Shown one piece after another: positions 9,264-19,500 of a DNA stretch of 64,000 nucleotides (its first letter is position 1; the number at the start of each line of letters is the position of its first letter). The stretch lies in NCBI RefSeq assembly GCF_000316645.1, contig NC_019684.1:3377501-3441500 (forward strand), written 5' to 3'. This stretch comes from Nostoc sp. PCC 7524 (GTDB lineage: Bacteria > Cyanobacteriota > Cyanobacteriia > Cyanobacteriales > Nostocaceae). Under the pieces are notes generated by a model that ran no database searches, had not been told where the DNA came from, and saw nothing but the letters and a program-made list of their open reading frames with translations. The position numbers and the translations under genes were made by a program.

Positions 9264-10934
9264 GTGATAAAAATGAAACATCAGGGCTTTGACATTTCTT
9301 CAGTAAAATATCTGTTCTCAACAGCATCCGTACCTACAGCTTTGGTATTTGTTGCTAGTGGTTTGATGCTTATACCCAGTGCAGTCAATGCTGGTGCTAC
9401 TAACCAAAGAGCGATCGCTCCCACTGTCATAGCGCAAGTTCCTACATCTGCACCAGTAATTTATGTCAACCCAGCCACCGGCACAGATAGAACTGGTGCT
9501 GGTGCTACCGCCGCCACAGCTTACAAAACAATTACCTTCGCGCTGAATCAAGCTCAACCTGGTACAGTCATTCAATTAGCACCGGGAACTTATAACAGTG
9601 AATCTGGAGAACAATTTCCCCTCATACTCAAGCCAGGGGTGACATTACAAGGTGATGAATCTACTAAAGGTCAAGGAATATTAATTATAGGTGGTGGGTT
9701 CTATACCAGTCGTACCTTTGCCAGACAAGACATTACCATTTTGGCAAATGATAATACTGCGATCGCAGGTGTAACCGTCACTAACCCCAATCAACGTGGT
9801 ACTGGTGTCTGGGTAGAATCCAGTAATCCTGCCATCAGAAACAATACTTTTACGAAAAGTGTCAGAGATGGGGTTTTTGTCACTGGTACAGGAAATCCCA
9901 AAATTGAAAACAATATTTTTGTGCAGAACACTGGTAATGGAGTTTCTGTTGCTAAGTCTGCTCAAGGTGAAATTCGCAATAACTTATTTCAAGACACAGG
10001 TTTTGGTATAGCCATTGGTGGTACTTCTACGCCTTTGGTTATAGAAAACCAAATTGTGCAGAACCAAGATGGACTATTCATCTCAGAATCAGCCCAGCCT
10101 ATCCTGCGTAAGAATGTCATTCAAAACAATAAGCGAGATGGCGTTGTAGCAACTGTTTCTGCTCAACCTGATTTAGGGACTAATGAAAATCCCGGTGGTA
10201 ATTTGATTCGCAGCAACACTCGCTTTGATGTGAATAACGCTACCAGAAGCAATCGTATTCTGGCTGTTGGTAACGATATCGACCAGAAAAAAATTGCTGG
10301 TCAGGTAGATTTTGTTGCCGCCACCGTTGATCAACCACCAGGTCAAACAACAGCATTTAGAGATGTAGCCGCAAATTACTGGGCTAAAAATTATATTGAA
10401 GCTTTAGCTTCACAAAATATTATTGCTGGCTTTCCTGATGGTACATTTAGACCCAACGAGCCTGTAACCCGCGCCCAATTCGCTACCATTATCACCAAAG
10501 CTTTAACACCACCAGCTAAACGTTCAGCCATTGAATTTCGAGATGTTAGCAGAAATTTCTGGGCTTATGCTGCTATACAAGCGGCTTATCGGAGTCAATT
10601 TGTTTCTGGTTATCCCGATGGCACCTTTAAACCACAGCAAGAAATCCCCAGAGTTCAAGCTCTAGTTGCTCTCGCCAATGGACTAGGTTTATCTGCTGAT
10701 AATCAAAATGTTATTTCTGTTTATGCGGATGCGGCTCAAATCCCCACTTATGCAATAGGGCCAGTTGCCGCCGCTACCTCCAGACAATTGGTAATCAACT
10801 ATCCCAACATCAACCAACTCAACCCCAATCGTCAAGCAACTAGAGCAGAAATCGCTGCCTTTGTATACCAGGCATTAGTTAATGCTGGACGCGCTCAACC
10901 CTTGCCCTCATCCTATATAGTCAGAGTTCCTTAA
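9264..10934 (+). CDS. DUF1565 beta-helix surface protein with SLH domains
   Basis: The 556-residue protein is probably exported and attached to the cell envelope. A signal-peptide-like hydrophobic segment spans about 22-42. A DUF1565/parallel beta-helix region follows (about 64-330) with repeated Asn-rich turns such as IRNNTF, IENNIF and IRNNLF. Three SLH modules follow from about 365, 430 and 490 (FRDVAANYWAKNYIEAL, FPDGTFRPNEPVTRAQFA, YPDGTFKPQQEIPRVQA), which normally bind secondary cell-wall polymers. The start may be GTG 9264 or, more likely, ATG 9273. The ligand of the beta-helix is unknown; such helices are often carbohydrate-binding or carbohydrate-cleaving. Confidence 0.88.
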   Translation: MIKMKHQGFDISSVKYLFSTASVPTALVFVASGLMLIPSAVNAGATNQRAIAPTVIAQVPTSAPVIYVNPATGTDRTGAGATAATAYKTITFALNQAQPGTVIQLAPGTYNSESGEQFPLILKPGVTLQGDESTKGQGILIIGGGFYTSRTFARQDITILANDNTAIAGVTVTNPNQRGTGVWVESSNPAIRNNTFTKSVRDGVFVTGTGNPKIENNIFVQNTGNGVSVAKSAQGEIRNNLFQDTGFGIAIGGTSTPLVIENQIVQNQDGLFISESAQPILRKNVIQNNKRDGVVATVSAQPDLGTNENPGGNLIRSNTRFDVNNATRSNRILAVGNDIDQKKIAGQVDFVAATVDQPPGQTTAFRDVAANYWAKNYIEALASQNIIAGFPDGTFRPNEPVTRAQFATIITKALTPPAKRSAIEFRDVSRNFWAYAAIQAAYRSQFVSGYPDGTFKPQQEIPRVQALVALANGLGLSADNQNVISVYADAAQIPTYAIGPVAAATSRQLVINYPNINQLNPNRQATRAEIAAFVYQALVNAGRAQPLPSSYIVRVP

Positions 10935-10949
10935 ATTCAGGAGATTAAA

Positions 10950-10997
10950 ATCACTAGCGCCAGAGCAAGATTTGACTTGTCTGGCGCTGGTGATTTT
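10950..10997 (+). terminator. intrinsic terminator after the SLH protein gene
   Basis: ATCACTAGCGCCAGA pairs with TCTGGCGCTGGTGAT across a 15-base loop with one mismatch, and T residues follow. It begins about 15 bases after the stop codon. Confidence 0.75.
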
Positions 10998-11309
10998 TGG
11001 TGTTTTCTTAACACTAGGGTCTTTAAATGTATTTGACCCCATTTAAATGTACGGCTTTATAGTCAGGGTCTTTATATGGGCTGACCCCGTTTGAACAATT
11101 ACCAGTGTCTCAGAAATTTTGAGATTTCCTGATTTCCTAATATTTTTTTTATTTTTTCTCTCTTTATATTTCGGAATGTTTAAAAACGTAAACTATTTTA
11201 AACAAAATAAAGTTATGTAACAAGTATTGTGTTTATGTCTCTAGAATTAATAAGCAATTTTACCTAAAACTATTTTAGGTTGTTTTTGCTAATTCTGAAG
11301 ATGCAATGA
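10998..11309. repeat. AT-rich spacer with two tandem GGGTC...GACCC units
   Basis: Two similar units, 11017-11040 and 11066-11088, each begin GGGTCTTTA and end TGACCCC, so each can fold on itself. The rest (11100-11309) is AT-rich with no gene visible. Confidence 0.4.
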
Positions 11310-11576
11310 TTATCGATTTTGCCGACGTTGTTCCCAACGCCAAAGGAAAATCATGAGTATAACGATTCCTACTTGGAGAGCAAAGTTAGGTAAAGTGTGT
11401 TCAATATCTTTGCCAGCCAGCAGTTTAAAAAAGAAGGTAAATGCACCAATGAAACCAGAAGCACCCACACCGAAATAGATAAATTGCCGTAAACCACGAT
11501 AAGGGGCTACCATTTCTGCTTTCAAGCGATTATATTGCTCAGGGTTTAAGCGGTTTTTAGGATTTGGTTCTACCAT
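11310..11576 (-). CDS. DUF3493 family small membrane protein
   Basis: The 88-residue protein begins MVEPNPKNRLNPEQYNRLKAE and carries the RLKAEMVAPYRGLRQFIYFGVGASGFIG pattern of DUF3493 in two parts around residue 30, then two hydrophobic segments (about 32-50 and 63-80). The family is restricted to cyanobacteria and plastids; its plant relative LPA3 is linked to photosystem II assembly, so a role in photosynthetic membrane assembly is possible but inferred. The gene is divergent from the tRNA-Thr gene. Confidence 0.8.
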   Translation of the reverse strand: MVEPNPKNRLNPEQYNRLKAEMVAPYRGLRQFIYFGVGASGFIGAFTFFFKLLAGKDIEHTLPNFALQVGIVILMIFLWRWEQRRQNR

Positions 11577-11589
11577 AGGTGAATAATGC

Positions 11590-11595
11590 TATAAT
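11590..11595 (+). promoter_or_regulatory. -10 box of the tRNA-Thr promoter
   Basis: A perfect TATAAT lies 14 bases before the first base of the tRNA. No good -35 box is visible 17 bases upstream. Confidence 0.55.
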
Positions 11596-11609
11596 TCTGT
11601 ATCGTGTGC

Positions 11610-11681
11610 GCCGATGTGGCTCAGTGGTAGAGCAGCTGATTCGTAATCAGCAGGCCACGGGTTCAAATCCCGTCATCGGCT
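11610..11681 (+). tRNA. trnT-CGU: tRNA-Thr (CGU anticodon)
   Basis: The cloverleaf is complete: acceptor stem GCCGATG/CATCGGC, D arm with GGCTCAGTGGTAGAGC, anticodon stem GCTGA/TCAGC with loop TTCGTAA (anticodon CGT at 11642-11644), and T arm with GGTTCAAATCC. The terminal CCA is not encoded. It reads ACG codons. Confidence 0.95.
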
Positions 11682-11797
11682 TTGAATAAAATATGACTGC
11701 GGAAACTGTCTAAAATTATCATCGGATATTTTTGACCGATAAATTTTCTGGAGCTAGGGGAAGACCAAAAAATAAATTATCCAGAATTGACAGTTTA

Positions 11798-11862
11798 GTA
11801 GGGTGCGTCAGTGTCAGAAAACCTAACTACACCAAGAAATTATTCATACTGACGCACCCTAC
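11798..11862. repeat. 65-bp MITE-like repeat, copy 1
   Basis: The unit begins GTAGGGTGCGTCAG and ends with its exact reverse complement (14-bp perfect terminal inverted repeats). A second 65-bp copy with identical ends and a similar core lies at 33646-33710. No coding capacity; this is a miniature repeat that must be moved in trans, if it moves at all. Confidence 0.8.
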
Positions 11863-11933
11863 ATTGGGAATATTTTTTTCTCTGGAAGTCCCTATTGGCT
11901 TCAGTTTTGTAAAGATTCAGTAAAAATACTTAG

Positions 11934-11974
11934 CTTAACATTTAGTTAACCCTAGCTTATTTATTCGTTAATCT
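11934..11974 (+). promoter_or_regulatory. candidate Pho box (four direct repeats)
   Basis: Four 8-bp units repeat with exactly 11-bp periodicity: 11934-11941, 11945-11952, 11956-11963 and 11967-11974. Three contain the core TTAA (CTTAACAT, GTTAACCC, GTTAATCT) and the third is degenerate (CTTATTTA). The cyanobacterial PhoB/SphR site is described as direct repeats of PyTTAAPyPy(T/A) spaced by 3 bp, so spacing and core both fit. It would place the next gene under phosphate control. Confidence 0.6.
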
Positions 11975-12192
11975 AAAAGTCATAAATTTTGCGGATGTAC
12001 CTATGATTGATGATTCGTCTAACTCAGTGTGATAACTTCCAGCTAATTTAGTCTACTCGACACAGAAACCAGAAAAATCCACAGAGCTAGTTATAGCCTA
12101 GTGGGGATATTTTTGTGTGCTTAATTGGCGGTAAGGAGTACACCGTGTCTGACTGACATCAGGAAGTTAAACATTTAACATTCAATCAAATC

Positions 12193-13872
12193 ATGACTAT
12201 CCAAAAGTTAATCGGACTCATAGCTCCATCTGCCATTTTGTTGGGAGCAATGGCAACTCCAGCAGCAGCCTTTACACTTAAACCTATTGGAACTTATAGT
12301 ACAGGTTTGTTTAATGTAGGAGGTGCAGAAATCCCAACTTATGACCCTGTGACTCAACGGTTGTATGTGGTCAATGGTCAAAATAAGAGTATTGATATCA
12401 TTAGCATTAGTGACCCTACTCAGCCTTCACTCTTTAAAAGTATCGATATTACCGCCTATGGTGGTGGAGTAAATAGCGTCGCTTTTAAGAATGGCTTGCT
12501 AGCAGCAGCAGTGGAAGCACCTGTTAAACAAAATCCAGGCTTGGCTGTATTTTTCAACCCTAATGGTGACTTTATTAATTCTGTAACTGTGGGCGCACTG
12601 CCTGATATGCTCACCTTCACACCCGATGGAACTCGTGTGTTAGTAGCTAACGAGGGTGAACCAAATAGTTACAGCCAACCAAATAGCGTTGATCCAGAAG
12701 GCTCAGTCAGTATTATTAATCTTGGTAATTTTAGTGTAATCAACGCTGCCTTTACCCAATTTAACAGCCAGATTGATCAGCTACGAGCAGCAGGAGTGCG
12801 AATCTTTGGCCCCAATGCTACCGTAGCTCAGGATTTAGAGCCAGAGTACATTACTGTTTCTCAAGATTCTACGAAGGCTTGGGTGTCCTTACAAGAAAAT
12901 AACGCGATCGCTGTATTAGACCTGGGGAATAATGAGTTTACAGACATTATTCCTTTTGGCTTTAAAGATCACAGCCTACCAGGAAATGGTTTTGATGCTA
13001 GCGATCGCGATAATACTATTAATATTGCTAACTGGCCTGTCCTGGGGATGTACCAACCCGATGGTATAACTTCCTATACAATTAATGGCAAAACCTATAT
13101 TGTCACAGCCAACGAGGGTGATGCTCGTGACTACACTGGTTTTTCAGAAGAATTAAGGGTGGGTAATTCTGCGTATCAACTTGACCCCACAGCTTTTCCT
13201 AATGCTACTGTTTTAAAACAAGTTGCCAACCTGGGTCGTTTAAATGTCACCAGAACTCTTGGTGATCATGATGGCGATGGTGATTTTGACGAAATTTACG
13301 CTTTTGGTAGTCGTTCTTTCTCAATTTGGGAGTGGGATGAAAATACAGGAGAACTGAAGCAAGTCTACGACAGTGGCGACAGCTTTGAGAAAATTATTGC
13401 CGAACGTCTACCTAACTTCTTTAACTCTAATCATGAAGAGAACAGCCTTGATGACCGCAGCGATAACAAAGGCCCAGAACCAGAAGATGTGAAAGTTGCT
13501 GAAATCAACGGCCGCTTTTACGCCTTCATTGGATTAGAGCGTGTTGGTGGTGTGATGGTTTATGATATCACCGACCCACTCAAGCCTACTTTTGTTAATT
13601 ACGTTAACAATCGTGATTTCACAGTTCCTACAACTCTAAATGGCAGAACTAATCCATTAGTAGGAGACTTAGGTGCAGAAGGGCTTCTCTTTATTTCAGC
13701 GACAGATAGCCCCAATGGTAAACCTTTGTTAGTGACAGCAAATGAAGTCAGTGGTACTACAACCATTTTCTCAATTGATGATGGTGTGAAATCTGTACCT
13801 GAGCCTGGATTTATCTTGGGCTTTTTGGCAACTGCTACGATGGGTATCTTGAAATTTAAACGTCAGCGTTAA
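12193..13872 (+). CDS. choice-of-anchor I family exported protein with PEP-CTERM tail
   Basis: The 559-residue protein has a signal peptide (about 1-26, ending TPAAA), a large beta-propeller-like body of the choice-of-anchor I family (motifs GGAEIPTYDP, LYVVNGQNKSIDII, VLVANEGEPNSY, ANEGDARDY, GPEPEDVKV) and a C-terminal PEP-CTERM sorting signal (VPEP at about 535, hydrophobic stretch, then KFKRQR). This family is often annotated as alkaline-phosphatase-like and found extracellularly. An upstream candidate Pho box supports a phosphate-related role, but I see no phosphatase catalytic motif that proves it. Confidence 0.88.
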   Translation: MTIQKLIGLIAPSAILLGAMATPAAAFTLKPIGTYSTGLFNVGGAEIPTYDPVTQRLYVVNGQNKSIDIISISDPTQPSLFKSIDITAYGGGVNSVAFKNGLLAAAVEAPVKQNPGLAVFFNPNGDFINSVTVGALPDMLTFTPDGTRVLVANEGEPNSYSQPNSVDPEGSVSIINLGNFSVINAAFTQFNSQIDQLRAAGVRIFGPNATVAQDLEPEYITVSQDSTKAWVSLQENNAIAVLDLGNNEFTDIIPFGFKDHSLPGNGFDASDRDNTINIANWPVLGMYQPDGITSYTINGKTYIVTANEGDARDYTGFSEELRVGNSAYQLDPTAFPNATVLKQVANLGRLNVTRTLGDHDGDGDFDEIYAFGSRSFSIWEWDENTGELKQVYDSGDSFEKIIAERLPNFFNSNHEENSLDDRSDNKGPEPEDVKVAEINGRFYAFIGLERVGGVMVYDITDPLKPTFVNYVNNRDFTVPTTLNGRTNPLVGDLGAEGLLFISATDSPNGKPLLVTANEVSGTTTIFSIDDGVKSVPEPGFILGFLATATMGILKFKRQR

Positions 13873-13962
13873 GATACTGCTACCAATGTAGGGGCTGACG
13901 TATTGATCAGCTCCTACTCATTGACATAATTCTTGGTCACGGAACTACCTGGGACTGAGCAA

Positions 13963-14505
13963 CTAACTCTCTAATCTTTTTTCTAAATACTGACCAATCA
14001 TCAACTGTTCACCAGCACGAGAAATAATGGTTTGTCTGGTGCGATACTTACTGCCAATTAGCTTTAACTCTTCCTCAAACACTGAACCGTTATATTCAGT
14101 TCGCAGACATAGTGTTTGGGGATTGGGAAAATGATATTGGGCAGTGACTGGTTTAGATGTGGCAAAACCGCGATCGCGATACAATGTACTACCTAACGCT
14201 CCAAATAGTGTAGAACCTTGTGACTCATGGCGATTTTTTAGCACATCTGTACTGCACCAATTCACCTCTGCACCACAAATAAACATTACTGACTCAGGTA
14301 AATCGTGTATCTGAGCCAATCTTTGTAATTCATTGCATCCTGGCTCTAAAAATTTGATGCTGATCAAACTCTCCATCTCTTTTGTGTCACCGGCTGGCAG
14401 AGTATAGTAACGTCTTTCCGAACGCCACTGACCGACTGACTGCTGGAAAAATTCAATGATTTGGGATTCATCCGTGGTGTGTGCAACTTGTAGCGGTGAT
14501 GTCAC
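13963..14505 (-). CDS. CpcS/CpeS family phycobiliprotein lyase
   Basis: Lyases of this family attach bilins to conserved cysteines of phycobiliproteins in the phycobilisome. The 180-residue protein has the family's N-terminal motif FFQQSVGQWRSERRYY (about 19-34), the segment STLFGALGSTLYRDRGFA and the C-terminal sequence RTRQTIISRAGEQLMIGQYLEKRL. The length is typical. From sequence alone I cannot tell whether it is the general beta-84/alpha-84 lyase or a CpcU/CpcV-like paralogue. The gene stands alone, facing an RND operon across a 547-bp divergent spacer, with an AT-rich promoter-like TATTATAT on its strand near 14552. Confidence 0.88.
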   Translation of the reverse strand: MTSPLQVAHTTDESQIIEFFQQSVGQWRSERRYYTLPAGDTKEMESLISIKFLEPGCNELQRLAQIHDLPESVMFICGAEVNWCSTDVLKNRHESQGSTLFGALGSTLYRDRGFATSKPVTAQYHFPNPQTLCLRTEYNGSVFEEELKLIGSKYRTRQTIISRAGEQLMIGQYLEKRLES

Positions 14506-15052
14506 TCGTAATTTTCCTCACCTAAAGGGCATAAAATTTAGGGTTTCTTATATAATACATGAGTACAAAAGGCAATATTAGTTTATATTTTTTAATATAT
14601 TTTCTATATACCGAAAATTACCAGTGACTTCGCTGCTGTTTTTGCTACTATATTGTGTGTATATTTAGTAAAGCTAAATATTTTGATTTCAAATTGAATA
14701 TGGGACAAATTGGCAGAGAAACTTAGCCGCATATTTTGGCTTATATTCAGTCTTTTGTCTTGAACTTAATTTCTAGTAACCATGAAAATGGCTACCAAAA
14801 TAATAGTCGAATCAACCGTCAAAGATGATTCTAGTTCTGCGTACATAGAGTAGCAGGAAAAATTACTTTGACTTTATGGAATAAACGTAGTAAGGTTTGA
14901 CACAAAAAGTCTTTTTACAAAATTTTTATATTCTTCCTATTCCTCATCTGGCAATACATACAGAATTGCTTAGTTTTAAAAAGCTGTTATGTCGAAAAAG
15001 GCTTTATTAAAGCAAAATAGATGATTTTCCCGAAAAAATACAGTAAAAAGCA
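14506..15052. other. 547-bp divergent spacer, no gene seen
   Basis: AT-rich region between the bilin-lyase gene (leftward) and the efflux operon (rightward). It should hold both promoters. No repeat, RNA or open frame of interest is visible. Confidence 0.5.
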
Positions 15053-16483
15053 ATGAAACATCCAACTTATACAATGCCGTGCCAGGTAATGAAAAAACAG
15101 TTAAGTTTAGGTGTAAATATTCATCCCCCCAAAGGTAGATGTTTCTATTACCCATCGGGGAAATCTATCTCATTAATTATTTGTCTAATGAGTATGGGAC
15201 TACTCACAGCCAGTTGTGGATCTTTACCTAGAGAATCTGCTACAGCGCAATCCCAGGAGCGTAGTAGAAGAGAAGGTGGTGAAGCGACACCTGTAGATGT
15301 AGCGATCGCCCGCATAGATCGACTGCAACCACAACCAGAATACACAGGTACAACTACACCATACCGCACCATTTCAGTGCGATCGCAGGCAGAAGGGAGG
15401 CTGTTATCTTTGAGCTTAGATGTCGGTGATACAGTCAAAAAAGGACAAATCGTCGGACAACAAGATGACACCTTGCTATTAACTGATTTAAAGCAGGCCG
15501 AAGCCGAACTAGCAGCCTTACAGTCAGAAGTAGCCAGAGCTACCAATCAAGTCAGTAATGCCCGCACGGCAGTCGAACAAGCGCGGCTAGAACTCGTACA
15601 AGCCCAAGCAGATGCTCAACGCCAGCAGCAACTATTTAAAGAAGGTGCGATCGCCGAACAAGCGGCGGAACAAGCCAACACCCAAGCAAAAACAGCAGAT
15701 CAAGCCCTAAAAGCTGCAACTGAACAAGTCCGCACCGCACAGCAAGCCGTCGCCGCCGCTCAAGGTAGAGTATTAGCTCAAAAAGCAGTAGTAGCCCAAG
15801 CCAAAGAGCGTAGATCCTATACTCGGTTAACATCTCCCATCACTGGCGTAGTTACAGAAAAAGTCACTGAGCCAGGTAATCTCTTACAAGCAGGTGGTGA
15901 AGCCTTAAAAATTGCCGACTTTAGCCGTGTAAAAGTTGTCGTGCAAGTTTCCGAATTAGAATTAGCGCAAATTCAGGTAGGGCAATCAGTCCAGGTACGC
16001 TTAGATGCCTTCCCCCAGGAAAAATTAATTGGCAGAGTGACCCGCATTTCCCCCACAGCTGATGCTACGGCTCGTTTGATACCAGTGGAAGTAGTGATTC
16101 CCAACAGTAACAACAGCATTGGTAGCGGACTACTAGCAAGAGTTAATTTTGAAACCCAAACACCGCAGCGAGTGGTGGTGTCCCAAACAGCCATTCAAAA
16201 GCCAGCCAAATCTCAAGAGGCTGCTGCTAGCACAGCAGAAACCGAAGCACAAAATGGCAAACTCTACGTAGTTACAGACTCAGCAGGTAAAGCAACAGTA
16301 ACAGCCCGTCCTGTAACCCTAGGGAAAAAAGTGGATGGCAAAGTAGAAATTTTATCCGGCTTACAACCAGGAGAACGCTATGTCGTTCGCAGTGGTAGAC
16401 CTTTAAAAAATGGTGCAGCTGTACGCCTTTCAATTCTTTCAGAAACACCAAAGGGTAATTCAAATTTCAAAAGGCCAAATTAA
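15053..16483 (+). CDS. RND efflux periplasmic adaptor (membrane fusion lipoprotein)
   Basis: The 476-residue protein is the periplasmic adaptor of the pump encoded next. It has a hydrophobic signal at about 39-54 ending in a lipobox (LTASC, Cys55), so it is probably a lipoprotein. A biotinyl-lipoyl-like half (RSQAEGRLLSLSLDVGDTVKKGQIVGQQD) and an Ala/Gln-rich coiled coil (about 140-235) follow, then the second lipoyl half (YTRLTSPITGVVTEKVTEPGN) and beta-barrel. Start ATG 15053 or ATG 15089 (MKKQLSLG) would both keep the signal. The next gene begins within 22-40 bp, so the two form an operon. Confidence 0.9.
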   Translation: MKHPTYTMPCQVMKKQLSLGVNIHPPKGRCFYYPSGKSISLIICLMSMGLLTASCGSLPRESATAQSQERSRREGGEATPVDVAIARIDRLQPQPEYTGTTTPYRTISVRSQAEGRLLSLSLDVGDTVKKGQIVGQQDDTLLLTDLKQAEAELAALQSEVARATNQVSNARTAVEQARLELVQAQADAQRQQQLFKEGAIAEQAAEQANTQAKTADQALKAATEQVRTAQQAVAAAQGRVLAQKAVVAQAKERRSYTRLTSPITGVVTEKVTEPGNLLQAGGEALKIADFSRVKVVVQVSELELAQIQVGQSVQVRLDAFPQEKLIGRVTRISPTADATARLIPVEVVIPNSNNSIGSGLLARVNFETQTPQRVVVSQTAIQKPAKSQEAAASTAETEAQNGKLYVVTDSAGKATVTARPVTLGKKVDGKVEILSGLQPGERYVVRSGRPLKNGAAVRLSILSETPKGNSNFKRPN

Positions 16484-16504
16484 CAATTAATTTTTGAATT
16501 TTGA

Positions 16505-19500
16505 ATGGGAGCAGCGACACAAATGCAGCAAGTGAATAACGGCGGTGGATTTAGTATCAGTGCCATATCCATTCGCAAACATATCGGCACACTCATGCTT
16601 ACCCTAGCAGTGATAGTTTTAGGTGTATTTTTCATTGCCAAACTACCTGTAGATTTATTACCCTCAATTACCTATCCTCGCATTGGTGTACGGATACAAG
16701 CACCTGGTATTTCCCCAGAGGTAGCGATTGATGAAGTGACAAAACCCCTAGAAGAAGCTTTTTCTGCTACTGAGGGCGTGATCCAGGTTTTTTCCCAAAC
16801 TCGTGAGGGGCAAGTCAGTATAGATTTGTACTTCCAACCTGGAGGTAATATTGACCAAGCCTTGAACGATGCCACAGCCGCCTTTAATAGAGCTAGAAGC
16901 ACCTTACCAGACACCATTGAATCGCCGCGCTTATTTAAAGTAGACCCTTCCCAGCTACCTGTCTACGAAATGGCACTCACTTCTCCATCCTTGACAGGAG
17001 TTGATTTACGAGTGTTTGCCGAAGAAGAACTCGCACGGGAATTAGGTGTTGTCCCTGGAGTGGCTGGGGTAAGTGTATCGGGAGGTTTACAAGAAGAAAT
17101 TAGAGTCAATCTTGATTTAGACCGCTTGCAAGCTTTAGGTATAGGTTTAACTGATGTTCTAGATGAGTTGAGAAACCGCAACCAAGATATTTCCGGCGGT
17201 CGGCTTTTGGGAGTCAATTCTGAGCCACTCACCCGGACTGTAGGACGCTTTAAAAATGCAGATGAAATTAGAAACTTATCTTTTGCAGTTTCCTCCAGTT
17301 CAGCTTCCCCAGTCCCCACTCGCCGTGTCTATCTGCGAGACTTTGCTGAAGTTATCGATGGTTCAGAACAACAAAGGATTTATGTTTCCCTCAACGGTGA
17401 ACCAGCCGTCAAAGTCAGTATTCAAAAGCAGCCAGATGCGAATACGATCAATGTGGTTGATGCTGTCAAAATCCGTTTAGAACAATTGCAAGAATCTGGT
17501 GTCGTTCCTGAAGGGACGATCATGACACCCACTTTAGATGAATCCAAATTTATCCGCAATTCTATCTCCAATGTTACAAGTTCTGGGTTGATTGGTACTG
17601 GATTGGCGGCGATCGCAGTTCTCTTATTTCTCGGTTCTCTACGACAAACTTTGATTATCGTTGTTGCCATCCCCTTAGCCACCCTAGCAGCAATCATCTT
17701 GATGGGGTTATTTGGCTTATCCCTCAACGTTTTTAGTTTGGGTGGTTTAGCCTTGGGTGTGGGTATTGTCGTAGACAACTCCATCGTTATGTTAGAAAAC
17801 ATTGCCGAGGGTGTCGGTATGACTCCTGGTAAGGATAACAAAAGCCGTTTGCGTCCACAACAATTAATTGATCAAGCAGAACAAAGTAGCAGAGAAGTAG
17901 AATCGGCGTTGATTGCTTCCACTAGCACTAACTTAGTAGCAGTATTACCATTCTTGCTGATTGGCGGTTTTATCGCTCTATTATTCAACGAATTAATTCT
18001 TACTATTAGCTTCTCGGTGGCTGCTTCCATTTTGATTGCAGTTACGGTTGTACCGATGCTCTCCTCCCGGTTATTAGGATGGAAATTTTCGAGTAATTTG
18101 GGCAAATTCTGGCTGTTGCAGCAGTTCAATCGCCGCTTTGCAGACACTACCAGGATGTATGGTGGCTTCTTAAGGATTATATTACGCTGGCGGTTAGTAG
18201 TAATTGCGATCGCCATTATCCTCTTTGGTGGCAGTAGCTTATGGATGGTTCCTCAAATCCCTCAGCAAATCCTTCCCCGGATTAGTACAGGACAAGCTAA
18301 TTTATTTGCCCAGTTTCCCCCAGGTACACCCTTAGAAACTAACCGTAAAGTTATGAATGCGGTGGATAAAATCCTCCGCCAACAACCAGAAACAGAATAC
18401 GTCTTCTCTACCTCTGGCGGTGCGCTGTTTGGGACTAATACAAATGCTAATCCCCTACGTGGTACGAGTAACATTACCCTCACACCCGGTACAGATATCG
18501 ATGCTTACATTGAACGAGTCACCCAAGCTTTTAACAAGTTAAATTTAGCAGGCATTCGTCTCCGCCTAGCTCCTGGTCAAGTACGAGGTTTAATAGTTAA
18601 TAATTCCCCTGTCCGCAATGCTGATGTTGACATCATTCTTCAGGGTAATGACTCACAAGCTTTAGAACAAGCTAGTCGTCAAGTCCTCACAGCCTTAGAA
18701 GAACGTGCCACCCTAGCTAGATTTCGTCCCGATGCCGATGACAGACAGCCAGAAATTCAAATCCGTCCCGACTGGGAAAGAGTCGCAGCTTTAGGATTAA
18801 CTACCCAAGATATCGGCAATACAATTCAAACTGCCCTAGAAGGTAGCGTACCCACTCAACTACAACGTGGCAACCGTTTAGTTGATGTCCGAGTCCAGTT
18901 AAATGAAACATCTGTACAAACACCGTCTCAACTGGAGAGATTACCTTTATTTGTAGATGGCAATCGTCAAGTCCGCTTAAGCGACGTTGCCCAAATTGCC
19001 GAAGACCAAGCCCCCGGAGAGATTCAGCGCATCAATCAACGCCAAGTGATTATCTTTGCAGGCAATTTAACCGAAGGTGCTAGCTTGAGTGCAGCCTTAG
19101 CACAAGTACAAGCAGTAGTAGATAGCCTCAACTTACCAGAAGGTGTCAGCATCTTACCCAGTTCAGCCGCCGCATCCAATCAGCAACTACAAGATTCATT
19201 GCAACTGTTAGGTGGGTTAGCTACCTTCCTAGTTTTTGTAGTGATGGCAGTACAATACAATTCACTTATCGACCCCTTAGTAATTATGTTCACAATTCCT
19301 CTAGCATTAGCTGGTGGGATTTTTGGACTCTACATTACTCAGACTGCCATTGGTGCAACTGTCATAGTTGGTGCAGTCTTACTGGTGGGTATTGTGGTGA
19401 ACAACGCTATCATCATGGTGGAATTAGCCAACCAAATTCGGGAACGGGAAAAAGTAGACCGCAAAACTGCTATTTTGCAAGCAGCCCCGCAACGTTTACG

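Larger units (their letters stand above)
11682..12192. other. 511-bp spacer with a MITE-like repeat and a candidate Pho box
   Basis: No gene is supported. The space holds the 65-bp palindromic-end repeat at 11798-11862 and the direct repeats at 11934-11974, then about 215 bases of leader before the next gene. A short open frame at 11732-11923 is created by the repeat. Confidence 0.6.

Noticed and set aside
11732..11923. 63-codon open frame
   Set aside because: It runs through the 65-bp MITE and only exists because of it.
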